Counted from the stretch's first letter, positions 42,484-52,228 are shown. The stretch is 64,000 nt of DNA from Exiguobacterium sp. s122 (GCF_018618475.1 NZ_JACSMD010000001.1:1116001-1180000), one strand, 5' to 3'. The notes: generated by a model not told the origin, from the sequence alone. Program-made: numbers and translations.

Positions 42484-45400
42484 GACCTGTCAACTTGACC
42501 ATCACTGCCTTCGGTCCCTACGCCGAGACCGAGACGATTGACTTCACGAAACTCGAAGGACGCTCGATGTTCGTCATCAGCGGACGCACAGGCGCCGGCA
42601 AGACGACCATCTTTGATGCGATGACGTTCGCCCTGTACGGCCGAGCGAGCGGCTTGCTTCGAAACGCGAGCGATTTTAGGAGTCAGTATGCAGAACCGGA
42701 GCGGAAGACCGAAATCGACTTCTCGTTCACGATTCGAGACGAGCGGTACCGCATCGTCCGTCAGCCGCAACAACCGCATCCGAAAAACAAGACACCGATT
42801 CCACACGAGGCGGTACTCTATGAGTGGAAAGACACGTGGAAGCCAATCGCGACGAAAGTGAACGACGTCGAACAGACAATCGAGTCGTTGCTCCAGCTCA
42901 ATTACGAACAGTTCAGTCAAATCTTACTGCTCCCTCAAAATCAGTTCCGTCAATTACTCGATTCGGATTCTGTCAAGAAACAACAGATTTTACAGTCGAT
43001 TTTCAAGACAGAAGCGTATCGGGCGTTCCAAGAGGATTGGGTCGAGAAACATGGGAAATATCGTAAGCGCGTCGAGTGGGCCATCGAGACGACGCGGTTG
43101 AAACTGTTGGAACTCGAAGACGAGGAAATCGAAACGGTCGCGACACGGAACGTACCGGACATTGTCACTTGGCTTGAGGATAGAGAAGAACGTCTGGTAC
43201 AAACGAAAGACACGGTGCAGCTAGAGAAACGGGCGGCCGAGATTCGACTCGAAGAGGCACGGGTGCACTTGAATGAGGCGACGGCACTACTTGCGTTAAT
43301 GGAAGAGCGGGATACGTACCGTAATGCGCTCAACACGTTCCAAGATGCGGAAGAGGATCGCGTGAGACGACGTGCCTTGATTGAGCGGCTCGAGAAAGTC
43401 GTGACCATCCAACCGCACTATGAACGGTTCGAGACGCTACGGCACGATACCGAGCGCATCAAAAAAGACCGCATCGAATCTCAAAAGCGTGACGAGATGT
43501 ATGCGGCACAGCTTGAGACGTTACATGAACAGTCCGACAAGATGACAGAGCTCCGTCAAGAAGCCGAACGGACGAATAACCGATTGAATGAGATTGCTGA
43601 ATGGCTTCCATATGTCGAGGAATGGCAGCAAGCGACAGAGAAACGGACGGTGTTGAAGCGCCAAGTCGATGAACTTGCTGTGTTTCCGGAAGAGGCCCGT
43701 TTAGTGGAGCTCCGTGACATCGAACAGACACTCGCGAAACAACTTGAAGACAAGCCCGCGACTGAAGAACTCGTCGAAGCGGAGCGCCGCTACAGTCAGC
43801 TCGAGCATCATAGCCGGCTCGTCGAAAAAATCGAGCGTGTCGCTGGCGAACTCGCCGCTTGTGAGCGAAACGGAAAAGACGTGCAACGTCAACATGCGGC
43901 CCAGGCCATACGTGTCGAGCGTTTCGTTGAAGCCGAGCATGCGCTCATGGCGGACACGCTCCGAGACCGGCTCAAGGCGGGCGACCCGTGCCCGGTTTGT
44001 GGATCGCGAACACATGAACGGGTCGAACGTTCTACCGGTCAGGCGAATGAAAGTGAGCATCAATTAGCCATCGAAACGCTTCGGCGGCTCGACACCGCGC
44101 TCCATGAGGCCCGCGCCGACTATCGGGCGCTCAAGCGTCAATATGATGAACTCGTCGCAGAGCGCGACGTCGCTACGAAATCGTTACAACTCGTCGGTCC
44201 GGCGAGCGAGGCGCTCCATCAACAGGCGTCGCTCGTCCAAACACTCCGAAACGACGTCGAAGAGCGAAAACGTGTCGAGGCGACATTTCGGACGACCACG
44301 CAGGCGGTTAGGAAACTTGAGACCGCCAAGCGGGAACAGGCGGAGAAGCGGCAATCCTTATTCGAAGCGTTGCAGGCGATTCAAGAAACGTTACAGACGA
44401 TGCGACAAGTCGATGGGATGACACGCAGCACGTTGACGACAGAACGTGACCAGCTGACGTTACGACTCCAAACCATTATGCGCGAGGTCACGGAATATGA
44501 GCGGCGAACGGAAGAAGTCAACCGTCTGAAGTGGGGGGAGGCTGAACGGTTCCGACTGCTCACGGAACAGCTCGAATTCGAGGAACGCCGGTTAAACGAA
44601 GCGCGAGCGCAACTCGACGAGGCACTTCAGAAAATCGAGTTGACAGAAGATGCATTCTTACAGGACCGGACGCTTGTCGATACGTTGCCGACGTTAAAAG
44701 AACGTCTCGCCAAAGAGCTTGAAGAAGCAGGGCGAATCGAGCACGCTCTTCAAACAGTTGAAGCGAAAATCGGAGGACGACCTCGTCCTGAAGTCGAAGC
44801 GCTTAAAGAACGACTCCAAGTGGCACAGGAGGAGAGCGAGTCGCTCTCCGAACGTCTCGTCACCGCTGACGTCCACTTAAAGCGTCACCGCCAGACGGTC
44901 CGCGAGTGGCATGCGCTTCGTGAAAAAACGGATGCCGACGTCAGACGGCTCGAGACAATCAAGTTGATTGCCGATACAGGTCGCGGCGTGAACCCGCAGA
45001 AACTGACGTTTGAGACGTACGTGCAAACGGCGTTCTTCGATCAAATCTTACATGCGGCGAATATCCATCTCGATCAAATGACGAGCGGGCAGTTCCAACT
45101 TGAACGAAAAATCGAGACGGCGAAAGGAAATGCGAAGTCCGGTCTCGAATTATTAGTCTTTGACGCCTATACGGGTCAATCCCGACGCGTGCAAAACTTA
45201 TCCGGCGGTGAAGGATTCAAAGCTTCCTTGTCACTCGCACTCGGCTTAGCTGAAGTCGTACAGCAACTGAGTGGTGGTGTCAGCCTCGAGACGATGCTCA
45301 TTGACGAAGGGTTCGGGACGCTTGATGCGGAATCGCTCGACCAGGCAATCGAGTTACTCATGTCGCTCCAATCGAGCGGTCGGCTCGTCGGTGTAATCAG

Positions 45401-45491
45401 TCACGTGCAAGAGTTGAAAGACCGCGTCGATGCCCGGATTGAAGTGAAGAAAACAAGGAGCGGGTCGACGATCCAGCTCGTCGTGGAGTGA
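42480..45491 (+). CDS. sbcC: Exonuclease subunit SbcC
   Basis: Rad50/SMC-type ATPase of 1003 residues. Walker A is SGRTGAGKTTIFDAM (about residues 35-49), the long coiled coils run from about 180 to 860, and the zinc hook is CPVC at about residues 504-507, exactly mid-coil. The C-terminal lobe has the signature NLSGGEGFKASL and Walker B MLIDEGFGTLD. Starts at GTG 42480 coupled to sbcD. Works with SbcD on DNA hairpins and ends. The protein is a little shorter than the B. subtilis form (about 1130 as I recall), with the difference in the coiled coil. Confidence 0.95.
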   Translation: MRPVNLTITAFGPYAETETIDFTKLEGRSMFVISGRTGAGKTTIFDAMTFALYGRASGLLRNASDFRSQYAEPERKTEIDFSFTIRDERYRIVRQPQQPHPKNKTPIPHEAVLYEWKDTWKPIATKVNDVEQTIESLLQLNYEQFSQILLLPQNQFRQLLDSDSVKKQQILQSIFKTEAYRAFQEDWVEKHGKYRKRVEWAIETTRLKLLELEDEEIETVATRNVPDIVTWLEDREERLVQTKDTVQLEKRAAEIRLEEARVHLNEATALLALMEERDTYRNALNTFQDAEEDRVRRRALIERLEKVVTIQPHYERFETLRHDTERIKKDRIESQKRDEMYAAQLETLHEQSDKMTELRQEAERTNNRLNEIAEWLPYVEEWQQATEKRTVLKRQVDELAVFPEEARLVELRDIEQTLAKQLEDKPATEELVEAERRYSQLEHHSRLVEKIERVAGELAACERNGKDVQRQHAAQAIRVERFVEAEHALMADTLRDRLKAGDPCPVCGSRTHERVERSTGQANESEHQLAIETLRRLDTALHEARADYRALKRQYDELVAERDVATKSLQLVGPASEALHQQASLVQTLRNDVEERKRVEATFRTTTQAVRKLETAKREQAEKRQSLFEALQAIQETLQTMRQVDGMTRSTLTTERDQLTLRLQTIMREVTEYERRTEEVNRLKWGEAERFRLLTEQLEFEERRLNEARAQLDEALQKIELTEDAFLQDRTLVDTLPTLKERLAKELEEAGRIEHALQTVEAKIGGRPRPEVEALKERLQVAQEESESLSERLVTADVHLKRHRQTVREWHALREKTDADVRRLETIKLIADTGRGVNPQKLTFETYVQTAFFDQILHAANIHLDQMTSGQFQLERKIETAKGNAKSGLELLVFDAYTGQSRRVQNLSGGEGFKASLSLALGLAEVVQQLSGGVSLETMLIDEGFGTLDAESLDQAIELLMSLQSSGRLVGVISHVQELKDRVDARIEVKKTRSGSTIQLVVE

Positions 45492-45494
45492 GAG

Positions 45495-46283
45495 ATGATG
45501 AAACATATCGAAACAAAGACAAGTTTAATAAGCCAGTTGCAAGAAAACGGAATTCAACGAGGGGACGCCCTGTTCGTCCATACGTCACTCTCGAAGCTTG
45601 GATGGGTATGCGGTGGAGCCCAGACTATCATTGAGGCGTTACAAGAGACGGTCGGACCGGAAGGGCTACTCATGATGGCGACTCAGACAGGGGACAACTC
45701 GGACCCGGCAGGCTGGGAAGCGCCACCGGTTCCGGTCGAATGGTGGGAGACAATCCGGGAGACGATGCCGCCGTACGACCCTGAAAAGACGGCGACCCGT
45801 GGAATGGGTCGTGTTCCAGAACTATTCAGGTCGTATCCGGGTGTGTATCGCAGCCAACATCCGATGTGGTCGGTCGCGGCTTGGGGGAAAGACGCCGAAC
45901 AGGTCGTTGCCAATCATACGCTCAAAGTGGGGTTCGGACCGGGCTCGCCGATTGAGAAGATGATTGAGCGGAACGCAAAAGTTCTCCACCTCGGCTCACC
46001 ACTTGATGCGACGACCCTTTGGCATTATGCCGAGTATGGGATTGACGGTCCGATGAAGCCGTTCGGTTGTGCGATGGTCGAGTCGGGGGAACGGGTATGG
46101 AAGACGTTCGAACATGTCGACGTCAACAGTGACCCGTTCGGTCCAATTGGCGAGAATATCGTCAAACGAAAAGACGTCAAGACGTTCACGATTCACGAGG
46201 CGACATGCTACGTCATCCCTTCGGAGACGTGGGAACCTGTCCAACACGCACTCGTCGCGTTGCGCAGCTGGCTATCTGACTAA
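45495..46283 (+). CDS. AAC(3)-family N-acetyltransferase
   Basis: A 262-residue member of the Antibiotic_NAT fold. Family landmarks include ALFVHTSLSKLGWVCGGAQTII (residues 24-45, in parts), RGMGRVPELFRSYPGVYRSQHPMWSVAAWG and the LHLGSPLDATTLWHYAEY segment. Family enzymes acetylate the 3-amine of aminoglycosides or other amines, and chromosomal members such as B. subtilis YokD are not established resistance factors. It begins three bases after sbcC, so it belongs to that operon. Substrate and any resistance phenotype are unproven from sequence. Confidence 0.88.
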   Translation: MMKHIETKTSLISQLQENGIQRGDALFVHTSLSKLGWVCGGAQTIIEALQETVGPEGLLMMATQTGDNSDPAGWEAPPVPVEWWETIRETMPPYDPEKTATRGMGRVPELFRSYPGVYRSQHPMWSVAAWGKDAEQVVANHTLKVGFGPGSPIEKMIERNAKVLHLGSPLDATTLWHYAEYGIDGPMKPFGCAMVESGERVWKTFEHVDVNSDPFGPIGENIVKRKDVKTFTIHEATCYVIPSETWEPVQHALVALRSWLSD

Positions 46284-46303
46284 CAATGAAGAGGGGAAAT
46301 TGG

Positions 46304-47191
46304 ATGAATCGTTTTGTGAAATTTACAGGAATCGCGCTTGCCGTCATCGTGCTCGTCGCGTTTCTCGCAGTCGTCGGCATCTCGGCTCATATCGGCGATC
46401 AGTTGACGTCACCGGTCCGGGAGACGTTGACGTTCACCCCGAAAGCGCTCGACATCAAATATGAGAACGTGACGATTCAAGCAGAGGATGGTAGCGACTT
46501 ATACGGCTGGTGGATTCCGCACCCGACGCCGCGCGCGACGATCGTGTTCGCCCACGGGTACGGGAAAAACCGGGAACAGTCGGATTTGCCATTGAAAGAA
46601 CTGATTCCAGAGTTCCATAAACAAGGCTATCAGTTCTTGACGTTCGATTTTCGAGCGTCAGGCATCTCCGAAGGCGATCGTGTGACGGTCGGGGCGAAAG
46701 AACAGTCCGATTTGCAAGCGGCCATCGCCTTCGCGAAGGAGCGGACAGATGGACCAATCGTGTTATACGGTGTCTCGATGGGAGCGGCGACGGCGCTCTC
46801 GACGGCAGATGAGACAGAAGTCGCTGCCGTCATCGCCGACAGCCCGTTCAGCGATTTACGTGCTTACCTCGAGACGAACTTGCCGGTATGGAGCGATTTA
46901 CCGAACTTCCCGTTCACTCCGGTCATCATGACGGTGACGCCATGGTTTACCGGCCTTGATGCGGATCTCGTCAAACCGATTGACGACGTCGAAAACATCG
47001 ATGCACCGATTCTGTTGATTCACGGAAGAGGAGACGACGCCATCCCGGTGTCAGAGAGCGAACAGCTCGCCGAACGAAACAACCAAATCGAGTTGTGGGT
47101 GACCGAAAACAACGGTCACGTCGCCTCCCATAAGACGTTCCAAGCTGAATACCGGCAGCAACTGTTCGACTTTTTAGAGCGGGTGCTCTGA
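46304..47191 (+). CDS. Membrane-anchored alpha/beta hydrolase (YqkD-like)
   Basis: A 295-residue hydrolase with an N-terminal membrane helix (about residues 5-27). The fold has FAHGYGKNREQ (oxyanion region), the nucleophile elbow YGVSMGAAT with Ser at about residue 156, an Asp in LIHGRGDDAIPV near 248-259, and His in NNGHVASH near 278. The domain order resembles the B. subtilis YqkD type. The catalytic domain probably faces outside, but the topology is not certain. ATG at 46304 is seven bases after GAGGGG; an upstream ATG at 46286 overlaps that site. Last gene of the sbcDC unit before a terminator. Confidence 0.88.
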   Translation: MNRFVKFTGIALAVIVLVAFLAVVGISAHIGDQLTSPVRETLTFTPKALDIKYENVTIQAEDGSDLYGWWIPHPTPRATIVFAHGYGKNREQSDLPLKELIPEFHKQGYQFLTFDFRASGISEGDRVTVGAKEQSDLQAAIAFAKERTDGPIVLYGVSMGAATALSTADETEVAAVIADSPFSDLRAYLETNLPVWSDLPNFPFTPVIMTVTPWFTGLDADLVKPIDDVENIDAPILLIHGRGDDAIPVSESEQLAERNNQIELWVTENNGHVASHKTFQAEYRQQLFDFLERVL

Positions 47192-47195
47192 ACGT

Positions 47196-47222
47196 GGAGT
47201 CTAGGGTAGCCTAGACTCTTTT
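47196..47222 (+). terminator. Terminator of the sbcDC operon
   Basis: GAGTCTAGG and CCTAGACTC pair over a four-base loop, followed by TTTT. Confidence 0.8.
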
Positions 47223-47295
47223 CGGTGAACTAGCCGTCTACGTATTGTAGCAATGAACGTTTTGGGCATCGATAGAATGGAAGGGAGGACAATAG

Positions 47296-47652
47296 ATGAG
47301 TGAGAAGATCGATATATTCGTGAAGGCTATGTATGAGACTGTCGTACAGGAAGGGCTTCAAACATATAAAGAAATGTACGAAGAAGAACGCTCTTCTTCA
47401 GAGGTTGACTCATACAGTCAAGCGATTCATATGTATCAGCAGATGAATCCGGAGCAACAAAAGTTGATGATGCATCTGATTGAAGTCGTCATGGTGGACA
47501 CCGTGTCCCATGTGTTCGGCGCGCTTGATGGGACGTCTTCTTTGACGAATTCTGAGATTGAAGCGACGGTATGGCTTGACGGGACCGACACAGAAATGGA
47601 ACTGCAAGATACTTTCCTTGGCTATTTGCAAGACGAAGACTTGTATCCGTAA
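47296..47652 (+). CDS. Hypothetical acidic protein
   Basis: A 118-residue acidic soluble protein, mostly helical by eye, without a signal peptide. It has methionine-rich stretches (YQQMNPEQQKLMMHLIEVVMVD) and no motif I know. It has an AAGGGAGGACAA ribosome site at 47281-47292, its own terminator at 47662-47688 and about 100 bases upstream free for a promoter, so it looks like an independent gene. Coding bias resembles its neighbours. Function unknown. Confidence 0.7.
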   Translation: MSEKIDIFVKAMYETVVQEGLQTYKEMYEEERSSSEVDSYSQAIHMYQQMNPEQQKLMMHLIEVVMVDTVSHVFGALDGTSSLTNSEIEATVWLDGTDTEMELQDTFLGYLQDEDLYP

Positions 47653-47661
47653 TATTTCGTC

Positions 47662-47688
47662 AGAGGCGCAGGATGCGTCTCTTTTTGT
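47662..47688 (+). terminator. Terminator of the 47296-47652 gene
   Basis: AGAGGCGCA and TGCGTCTCT pair over three bases, followed by TTTTTGTT. Confidence 0.78.
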
Positions 47689-47727
47689 TATGATTGCTAA
47701 CGAGAAGGAAAGAAAGAAGGGACCCAA

Positions 47728-48579
47728 ATGGACATCATGGCATTACTCTCGTTTCTACTGCTCGGGACGCTCATCGGGATATTGAGCGGATTCTTCGGCA
47801 TCGGGGGCGGAATCTTACTCACGCCGCTTTTGCTCGTCTTCGGCTACGAGGCGAGTGCGGCCATCGCGCTCAGTCTCATGCTCACGCTCGGATCGACGAC
47901 AGCGGGGACGATTTCGCACATCAAACTGAAGAACGTCAACCGAAAGCACGCGCTCTTGATTGGCGGATTCGGGGTCATCGGGACGTGGGTGGCGACGCCG
48001 CTCGTCTTCTACTTAGAGACGCTCGACGGGGCGAAACCGGTCATTTCGCTCGCCTATATCGCGCTCTTGACGTATTTCGCGATTTCGTTTTTCCGTTCGA
48101 AACAACACGTCGAAGGGAGTGTCGGCTCCGAGTCGGTACCTCGTATCGGATTCATCGGACTGTTCGGCGGCTTCATCTCGTCCCTTATGGGTGTTAGTGG
48201 TGGCTTCGTCTTGACTCCGCTCCAAGTGAAACTGCTCAACACGGAGATGAAGCGGGCTGTTGGTACAAGTATCGCGGCGGCACTTTTCATCGTCGTGTCC
48301 GGTGTCGTCAGTTACGCAATTGCCGGAGCCGATACAAACTATTGGCACGGCCTCGCGCTCATCGTCGGCGCGATGATCGGGTCACCGATTGGGGCGAAGC
48401 AGCTGCAACGGTTCAGCTCGCAACTCGTGAAAAAAGCGCTCGGCGGCTTTTATGTTGCCGTCGCGCTCAGTGTGGCGTTGAACTTGCTCGGTTTCAATGA
48501 CATCTCGCTCGGGCTGCTCGTCGTCCTCGCAATCACGTTTATCGTGGCGCTATTCATTCGACCGAAAAAGAGAGACTAA
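47728..48579 (+). CDS. TauE/SafE family permease
   Basis: A 283-residue membrane protein with about eight helices and two homologous halves, each opening with the family motif (GILSGFFGIGGGILLTP at residues 17-33, and the second copy GGFISSLMGVSGGFVLTP at about 147-164). TauE/SafE proteins export sulphite, sulphoacetate or related organic anions, but many members have unknown substrates. No sulphur gene is adjacent. ATG at 47728 with AGAAGGGAC upstream. Terminator at 48587-48614 is shared with the convergent small gene. Confidence 0.88.
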   Translation: MDIMALLSFLLLGTLIGILSGFFGIGGGILLTPLLLVFGYEASAAIALSLMLTLGSTTAGTISHIKLKNVNRKHALLIGGFGVIGTWVATPLVFYLETLDGAKPVISLAYIALLTYFAISFFRSKQHVEGSVGSESVPRIGFIGLFGGFISSLMGVSGGFVLTPLQVKLLNTEMKRAVGTSIAAALFIVVSGVVSYAIAGADTNYWHGLALIVGAMIGSPIGAKQLQRFSSQLVKKALGGFYVAVALSVALNLLGFNDISLGLLVVLAITFIVALFIRPKKRD

Positions 48580-48586
48580 CGTAAAG

Positions 48587-48614
48587 AAAAACCCCGTCAA
48601 CCGACGGGGTTTTA
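48587..48614. terminator. Bidirectional terminator
   Basis: AAAACCCCGTC and GACGGGGTTTT pair over five bases between convergent genes; it touches the stop of the small minus-strand gene. Confidence 0.9.
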
Positions 48615-48806
48615 TCGTCTAGAAATATGGTCGATGTTTTCTTGAATCTGGCCGACCTTACTCTTCGCTTCGCGCAATCGGCGTTCAAACGCATCCGTAT
48701 CTCGTTTCTCGTGCTGTCGCGCTTCTTTCCCACGACGTTGTCCTTCGCTCGAGCGATGGAGATGGGTCGCTTTCATCAACCGCTTCTTAAACGATGAATC
48801 GCTCAT
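48612..48806 (-). CDS. Small charged protein, unknown
   Basis: A 64-residue, very charged protein dominated by Arg, Lys, Glu and Ser, with no membrane segment, likely helical or coiled coil (AFERRLREAKSKVGQIQENI). The ATG at 48806 follows GGAAGGGGGTGTCC on the minus strand; the frame extends further up to 48842 without support. It resembles small cytosolic helical proteins of unknown role found in other Bacillales, but I cannot name a family. It is convergent with the permease gene. Confidence 0.6.
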   Translation of the reverse strand: MSDSSFKKRLMKATHLHRSSEGQRRGKEARQHEKRDTDAFERRLREAKSKVGQIQENIDHISRR

Positions 48807-48870
48807 AAGGACACCCCCTTCCATAGTAATATGTTCCACCAAGGAAAGGGGGTGAAACGCCAGGATATGC

Positions 48871-49401
48871 TTATGAGGCGAGGGAGCGTTGCACCTGTTT
48901 GTTGGCAGTCACCTTAACGGCAAGGAATGCCGCGAGCAGCGCTTTTAACGTATCTCCGATAATAAACGGAATATTCACGGTCAAGGCGTCTAGGAAGGAC
49001 AACCCGAGCATAACTTGCAACCCGAAACTACCGAGCAGATAGACGAGGCCAAGACCGAAGACCAAGTTGTACGTGACGAGCGATGGGAAGGAGCGGTGTT
49101 TCTCGGAGAAATAGCCAATCAAATAGGCCGCGATCGGGAACGAGAGTAAATAACCGACCGTCGGGCCGACGAACGGGGCGAGGCCGCCTGAGCCGCTCAA
49201 CACCGGAAGGCCGATCATGCCGAGCAGCAAATAGACGATAACGGCGAGCGACCCTTTTCTCGCGCCAAGGATGGAGGCGACGGTCATGATGCCAAGCATT
49301 TGAAGCGTGATGGGTACCGGACCGATCGGAATGGCGATTGAACCGATGCTCGCAAGCAGGGCCGCCCCGATGGCGATTTGTGTAATGTCTTTAATTTTCA
49401 T
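48871..49401 (-). CDS. bioY: Biotin transporter BioY
   Basis: Substrate-binding S component of the biotin ECF transporter, 176 residues with six membrane helices. The AIPIGPVPITLQMLGIM segment (residues 23-39) and GMIGLPVLSGSGGLAPFVGPTVGYL region are the BioY signature; the latter lines the biotin site. It works alone or with the EcfA/A'/T module, which is not encoded here. A GTTAAC-N15-GTTAAC dyad just upstream matches a BirA operator, so expression should fall when biotin is plentiful. Monocistronic. Confidence 0.95.
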   Translation of the reverse strand: MKIKDITQIAIGAALLASIGSIAIPIGPVPITLQMLGIMTVASILGARKGSLAVIVYLLLGMIGLPVLSGSGGLAPFVGPTVGYLLSFPIAAYLIGYFSEKHRSFPSLVTYNLVFGLGLVYLLGSFGLQVMLGLSFLDALTVNIPFIIGDTLKALLAAFLAVKVTANKQVQRSLAS

Positions 49402-49415
49402 ATGTAAACCCCTTT

Positions 49416-49448
49416 TCTGTTAACGTTGACTAAAATCAGGTTAACACG
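49416..49448. promoter_or_regulatory. BirA operator upstream of bioY
   Basis: GTTAAC at 49419-49424 and GTTAAC at 49440-49445, with flanking CT/AG and CG bases, form the spaced dyad (15-base gap) typical of biotin repressor sites in Firmicutes. It ends 18 bases before the bioY start. Confidence 0.7.
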
Positions 49449-49469
49449 GTTTTTGGAGTTGGACAAGCA

Positions 49470-49508
49470 AAAAATGAAGACCAGGTCATAAATGATCTGG
49501 TCTTCATT
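49470..49508 (-). terminator. Terminator of argG-argH
   Basis: AATGAAGACCAG and CTGGTCTTCATT pair over 12 bases; on the minus strand it is followed by TTTTTTGC. Confidence 0.85.
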
Positions 49509-49511
49509 GAA

Positions 49512-50894
49512 TTAGGCGTGTGTCGGTAATTTTTGTTTCGCTTCGTCTAGTTGCGTTCGAACCGCATCGAAGCCAGTGCCACCATAGCTGTTTCGGCGGG
49601 CGACGGCCGTCACAGGGGACAGGGCCTCATATAAATCTTCTGTGATCAGTGCGCTATGGGCTTGATACGTCTCAAGCGGAAGCTCGGACAAGTAGAGCCG
49701 CTCTTCGATACAGTGACGGACGAGCGTGCCTGTCACTTCATGGGCTTCACGGAACGGCATTCCTTTCGCTGACAAGTAATCGGCAAGCTCGGTCGCATTG
49801 GAGAAGTCACGTTCCGTTGCTTGTTTCATCGTCTCTGCGTGGAACGTCATATGCTGAATCATTCCGGCCATGATGCTGAGGCTGCCTTGAACCGTCTTGA
49901 CGGTGTCGAACATGCCTTCTTTGTCTTCTTGCAAATCCTTATTATAGGCAAGTGGAAGTCCTTTCATGATCGTGAGAAGTCCCATCAAGTTACCGATGAC
50001 CCGTCCTGATTTGCCACGTACGAGTTCGGCCATGTCCGGGTTCTTCTTCTGCGGCATCATGCTCGAACCAGTCGAGAACACGTCCGAGATCGTGATGAAC
50101 TTAAACTCTTCACTGCTCCATAAGATTAACTCTTCGCAGAAACGCGACAAGTGCATCATGAGGAGCGACGCGTTCGACAAATATTCGAGGATGAAATCCC
50201 GATCACTGACGGCGTCGAGGCTGTTCGGATAGACACGGCTAAAGCCGAGCAGTTCCGCTGAACGGTGGCGGTCGATTGGGAACGTCGTCCCGGCAAGCGC
50301 CCCGGCGCCGAGCGGACTCATGTCGATTCGTTTTAAACTGTCATGGAAACGCTCCTTGTCACGCTCGAGCATCCAAAAGTAAGCAAGCAAATGATGGGCG
50401 AGCGAGACCGGTTGGGCCCGTTGTAAATGTGTATAGCCTGGCATGACCGTCTCGACGTTTATAGACGCGTGTGAGACGAGTGCTTGCTGCACCGATTCGA
50501 TGCCCGCAATCGTCTCGGTGACGCGGTTTTTTAAATATAAGTGCATGTCGGTCGCGACTTGGTCGTTTCGACTCCGGGCCGTATGCATCTTACCGGCGAC
50601 GGGACCGATTTCTTCATGAAGAAGTGCCTCAAGGTTCATATGAATGTCTTCATGAAAGACGTTGAACGTCAGGGCATCCTGTTTCGCTTTTTTTGCGAGC
50701 GTATGGAGGCCACCGACGATTTGATCGACTTCAGTTGAAGACAAAATCCCTTGTTCCCCGAGCATCGTCACATGAGCGATGCTCCCTTCGATGTCTTCGA
50801 GGACGAGCGCTTGGTCGAAGTGAATCGATGCCCCGAACTCGTCGACCCATTCGCTGGCCGTCTGTTCGAACCGACCACCCCATAGTTTACTCAT
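49512..50894 (-). CDS. argH: Argininosuccinate lyase
   Basis: Last enzyme of arginine synthesis; cleaves argininosuccinate to arginine and fumarate. It has 460 residues. Motifs include the start [21 protein letters not shown] (about 110-121), [10 protein letters not shown] near 156-165 and the fumarase-superfamily signature [11 protein letters not shown] near 278-288 with the flexible catalytic loop. The true ATG is at 50894 and overlaps the end of argG by eight bases (ATGAGTAA); the frame upstream to 51023 lies within argG. The two genes form a coupled operon ended by the terminator at 49470-49508. Confidence 0.97.
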   Translation of the reverse strand: MSKLWGGRFEQTASEWVDEFGASIHFDQALVLEDIEGSIAHVTMLGEQGILSSTEVDQIVGGLHTLAKKAKQDALTFNVFHEDIHMNLEALLHEEIGPVAGKMHTARSRNDQVATDMHLYLKNRVTETIAGIESVQQALVSHASINVETVMPGYTHLQRAQPVSLAHHLLAYFWMLERDKERFHDSLKRIDMSPLGAGALAGTTFPIDRHRSAELLGFSRVYPNSLDAVSDRDFILEYLSNASLLMMHLSRFCEELILWSSEEFKFITISDVFSTGSSMMPQKKNPDMAELVRGKSGRVIGNLMGLLTIMKGLPLAYNKDLQEDKEGMFDTVKTVQGSLSIMAGMIQHMTFHAETMKQATERDFSNATELADYLSAKGMPFREAHEVTGTLVRHCIEERLYLSELPLETYQAHSALITEDLYEALSPVTAVARRNSYGGTGFDAVRTQLDEAKQKLPTHA

Positions 50895-52101
50895 GCACCA
50901 TCGTTCCTTTCTCTGCGAGCACTTCTGCTTGTACTTTTGTCGGCAGTCCCCATAACTTGATGAAACCGACGGCAGCCTGTTGGTCGAACGTGTCGGCCGA
51001 CGTATACGTCGCGAGTTCTTCATCGTAAAGCGAGATGGGTGATTTCCGTCCGTCGACGATCGCTTGTCCTTTAAAGAGCTTCATCCGTACGGTTCCGGTC
51101 ACCGTTTGTTGTGTTTCATCGATGAAGGCGAGAAGCGCCTTCGTGAGCGGTGAGAACCAGAGACCGTTGTAAATCGTTTCTGTCAATTTTTGCTCGACGA
51201 TTGGTTTGAAGTGGGCGACTTCGCGAACAAGCGTCAACGCCTCAAGCGCTTGGTGAGCAGTGATGAGCGTCATCGCACCTGGTGCCTCATATACTTCACG
51301 TGATTTGATTCCGACGACCCGGTTCTCGATATGGTCGATTTTTCCGATGCCGTGGGCGCCAGCGACAATGTTCAACTCTTCTAAAATCGATGTGAACGAG
51401 GCCGACTTGCCGTCGATGGCGACCGGGACTCCTTGCTTGAATTCGATTTCGACGAGAGTCGGTTCGTTCGGCGTGTCTTCAAGTTGAGCCGTCAGTTCGT
51501 ATGCGCTTGCCGGAGGAGCCGCCCAAGGGTCTTCGAGGATGCCACACTCGACGGCACGTCCCCAGATGTTTTGGTCGATCGAGAACGGCTCTTCTTGAAC
51601 GATTGGAATCGGAATCCCATGCTCTGCTGCGTAGGCGATCTCTTCTTCACGAGACCATTTCCATTCCCGGACTGGAGCCATGATTTCAAGTGACGGGTCG
51701 AGCGCATGAATCGAAACTTCGAACCGGACTTGGTCGTTTCCTTTCCCTGTGCAGCCGTGTGCGACCGCGACCGCACCTTCTGCTTGGGCCACCTCGACTA
51801 ATTTTTTCGAAATGAGCGGGCGTGACAGTGCTGAGACGAGCGGGTAAACACCTTCATACATCGTATGGGCTTGCATCGAGTACCGGGCGAAGTCGTTCAC
51901 GAATTCATCGACCGCGTCGATGACGACTGATTTCACAGCGCCGACCTTTAGCGCTTTCTGTTGAATTTGATCCAAGTTCTTTCCTTCGCCGACGTTCAAG
52001 CAACAGGCGATGACGTCATAACCTTGTTCATCTAACCATTTAATTGCAACCGATGTATCCAAACCACCAGAGTATGCGAGTACGAGTTTTTGTTTCATCA
52101 T
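50887..52101 (-). CDS. argG: Argininosuccinate synthase
   Basis: Joins citrulline and aspartate using ATP to form argininosuccinate, 404 residues. The PP-loop ATP motif AYSGGLDTS is at residues 9-17, [14 protein letters not shown] at about 115-128, and the citrulline/aspartate-binding region follows. ATG at 52101 is seven bases from GGGG (complement of 52109-52112); a second ATG three bases later is also possible. First gene of the argG-argH operon. The upstream region contains an AhrC/ArgR-type half-palindrome, consistent with arginine repression. Confidence 0.97.
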   Translation of the reverse strand: MMKQKLVLAYSGGLDTSVAIKWLDEQGYDVIACCLNVGEGKNLDQIQQKALKVGAVKSVVIDAVDEFVNDFARYSMQAHTMYEGVYPLVSALSRPLISKKLVEVAQAEGAVAVAHGCTGKGNDQVRFEVSIHALDPSLEIMAPVREWKWSREEEIAYAAEHGIPIPIVQEEPFSIDQNIWGRAVECGILEDPWAAPPASAYELTAQLEDTPNEPTLVEIEFKQGVPVAIDGKSASFTSILEELNIVAGAHGIGKIDHIENRVVGIKSREVYEAPGAMTLITAHQALEALTLVREVAHFKPIVEQKLTETIYNGLWFSPLTKALLAFIDETQQTVTGTVRMKLFKGQAIVDGRKSPISLYDEELATYTSADTFDQQAAVGFIKLWGLPTKVQAEVLAEKGTMVHE

Positions 52102-52114
52102 CTATACACCCCTT

Positions 52115-52130
52115 ATACATAATTATTCAT
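52115..52130. promoter_or_regulatory. Candidate ARG box upstream of argG
   Basis: The minus strand reads ATGAATAATTATGTAT, close to the ArgR/AhrC box (TGAAT-N4-ATTCA type): one half matches fully, the other at three of five bases. An AT-rich imperfect second copy lies at about 52131-52150. Confidence 0.5.
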
Positions 52131-52191
52131 CTTTATTTATAAATATACGAATTACTTTAACGGATGCTTTCACGGAAAGCAACCCTTTTTC

Positions 52192-52228
52192 CATAAAAAA
52201 AAGAATCACTTGAAAAAGTGACTCTTCT
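52192..52228 (-). terminator. Terminator of the CapA-type gene
   Basis: AAGAGTCACTT and AAGTGATTCTT on the minus strand form a near-perfect stem over four bases, followed by a run of eight T. Confidence 0.85.
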
